A DNA stretch of 14,656 nt from positions 30,638 through 45,293 of the forward strand of contig DIRM01000032.1 in NCBI GenBank assembly GCA_002427545.1, written 5' to 3'. This document shows, piece by piece, positions 14,481 to 14,656 of this stretch. A model generated the notes under the pieces. The model ran no database searches and was not told the DNA's origin. It saw nothing but the letters and a program-made list of their open reading frames with translations. Position 1 is the first letter of the stretch, and each line of letters starts with the position of its first letter. The stretch comes from Mageeibacillus sp. UBA5436 (GTDB taxonomy: Bacteria; Bacillota; Clostridia; Saccharofermentanales; DTU023). A program made the position numbers and the translations under genes.

Positions 14481-14656
14481 ATGAAGGTAAGAAACATTTT
14501 AGGGAAATCTCTTAGTATAATTTTAAGTTTTATAATTATTTTAAGCTTGTTTTCAGCTAATTCTCAAGCTTTGGAGGCTAATTCAAAAAATCAATTAAGT
14601 AATGATCCGGAAAACTTAACTTCTGAGAAACAAGAAGAGGATGATGAAGAAATAGA
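14481..14656 (+). CDS. Exported protein, 5' end only
   Basis: 58 codons are visible before the window ends. The N-terminus MKVRNILGKS is followed by a strongly hydrophobic core (about 11-25) and a likely signal peptidase site after NSQA (residue 30). The mature start is acidic and low-complexity (many Glu, Asp, Asn and Ser), as in surface or cell-wall proteins of Bacillota. The ATG at 14481 has GAGG at 14470-14473 with 7-base spacing; an in-frame ATG at 14475 is too close to it. No function can be given from this fragment. Confidence 0.75.
   Translation, partial: MKVRNILGKSLSIILSFIIILSLFSANSQALEANSKNQLSNDPENLTSEKQEEDDEEI

Overview
The window looks like chromosomal DNA of a low-GC, Gram-positive anaerobe (Bacillota; an Erysipelotrichia- or Clostridia-like host is my inference). 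The basis is strongly AT-rich coding sequence, purine-rich ribosome binding sites (GGAG/AGGAGG), the standard stop code (TGA used as stop, Trp as TGG), a Bacillota-type MurC, and BaiCD-like and LicD-like proteins. No rRNA, tRNA, CRISPR array or phage gene was seen.

Layout. (1) 1-881, minus strand: 5' part of murC (peptidoglycan precursor synthesis), cut by the window edge. (2) 882-1214: divergent control region with an inverted repeat at 925-939, a terminator-like hairpin at 1076-1103 and two more hairpins just before the next gene. (3) 1215-3859, plus strand: a two-gene operon with overlapping ends, an SDR reductase resembling YmfI (the EF-P 5-aminopentanone reductase type) and a cytoplasmic type I pullulanase. 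(4) 4265-8150: a three-gene unit with a long leader, encoding a 2-enoate reductase/BaiCD-type Fe-S flavoenzyme followed by the large and small subunits of an aconitase X (AcnX) dehydratase. (5) About 8301-9878: a decayed IS1182-like insertion sequence with a multiply broken transposase and degenerate terminal repeats. (6) 10098-14656: the start of a surface polysaccharide/envelope region, with a polyprenyl-phosphate sugar-1-phosphate transferase, a family 2 glycosyltransferase, a LicD-family transferase, an unrecognised lipoprotein and the 5' end of an exported protein that runs off the window.

How the genes may work together. The most interesting unit is region 4. A lyase that removes water from a hydroxy acid (AcnX) sits next to a flavoenzyme that reduces activated C=C bonds. 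This suggests a short dehydrate-then-reduce route from a hydroxy-carboxylate to a saturated product. The substrate cannot be read from sequence; I know of no characterised pathway with this pairing, but could not search. Region 6 looks like the priming and decoration end of a cell-surface glycan locus, separated from the metabolic genes by the dead IS. No polymerase, flippase or nucleotide-sugar gene lies in the window, so the locus probably continues to the right or was broken up.
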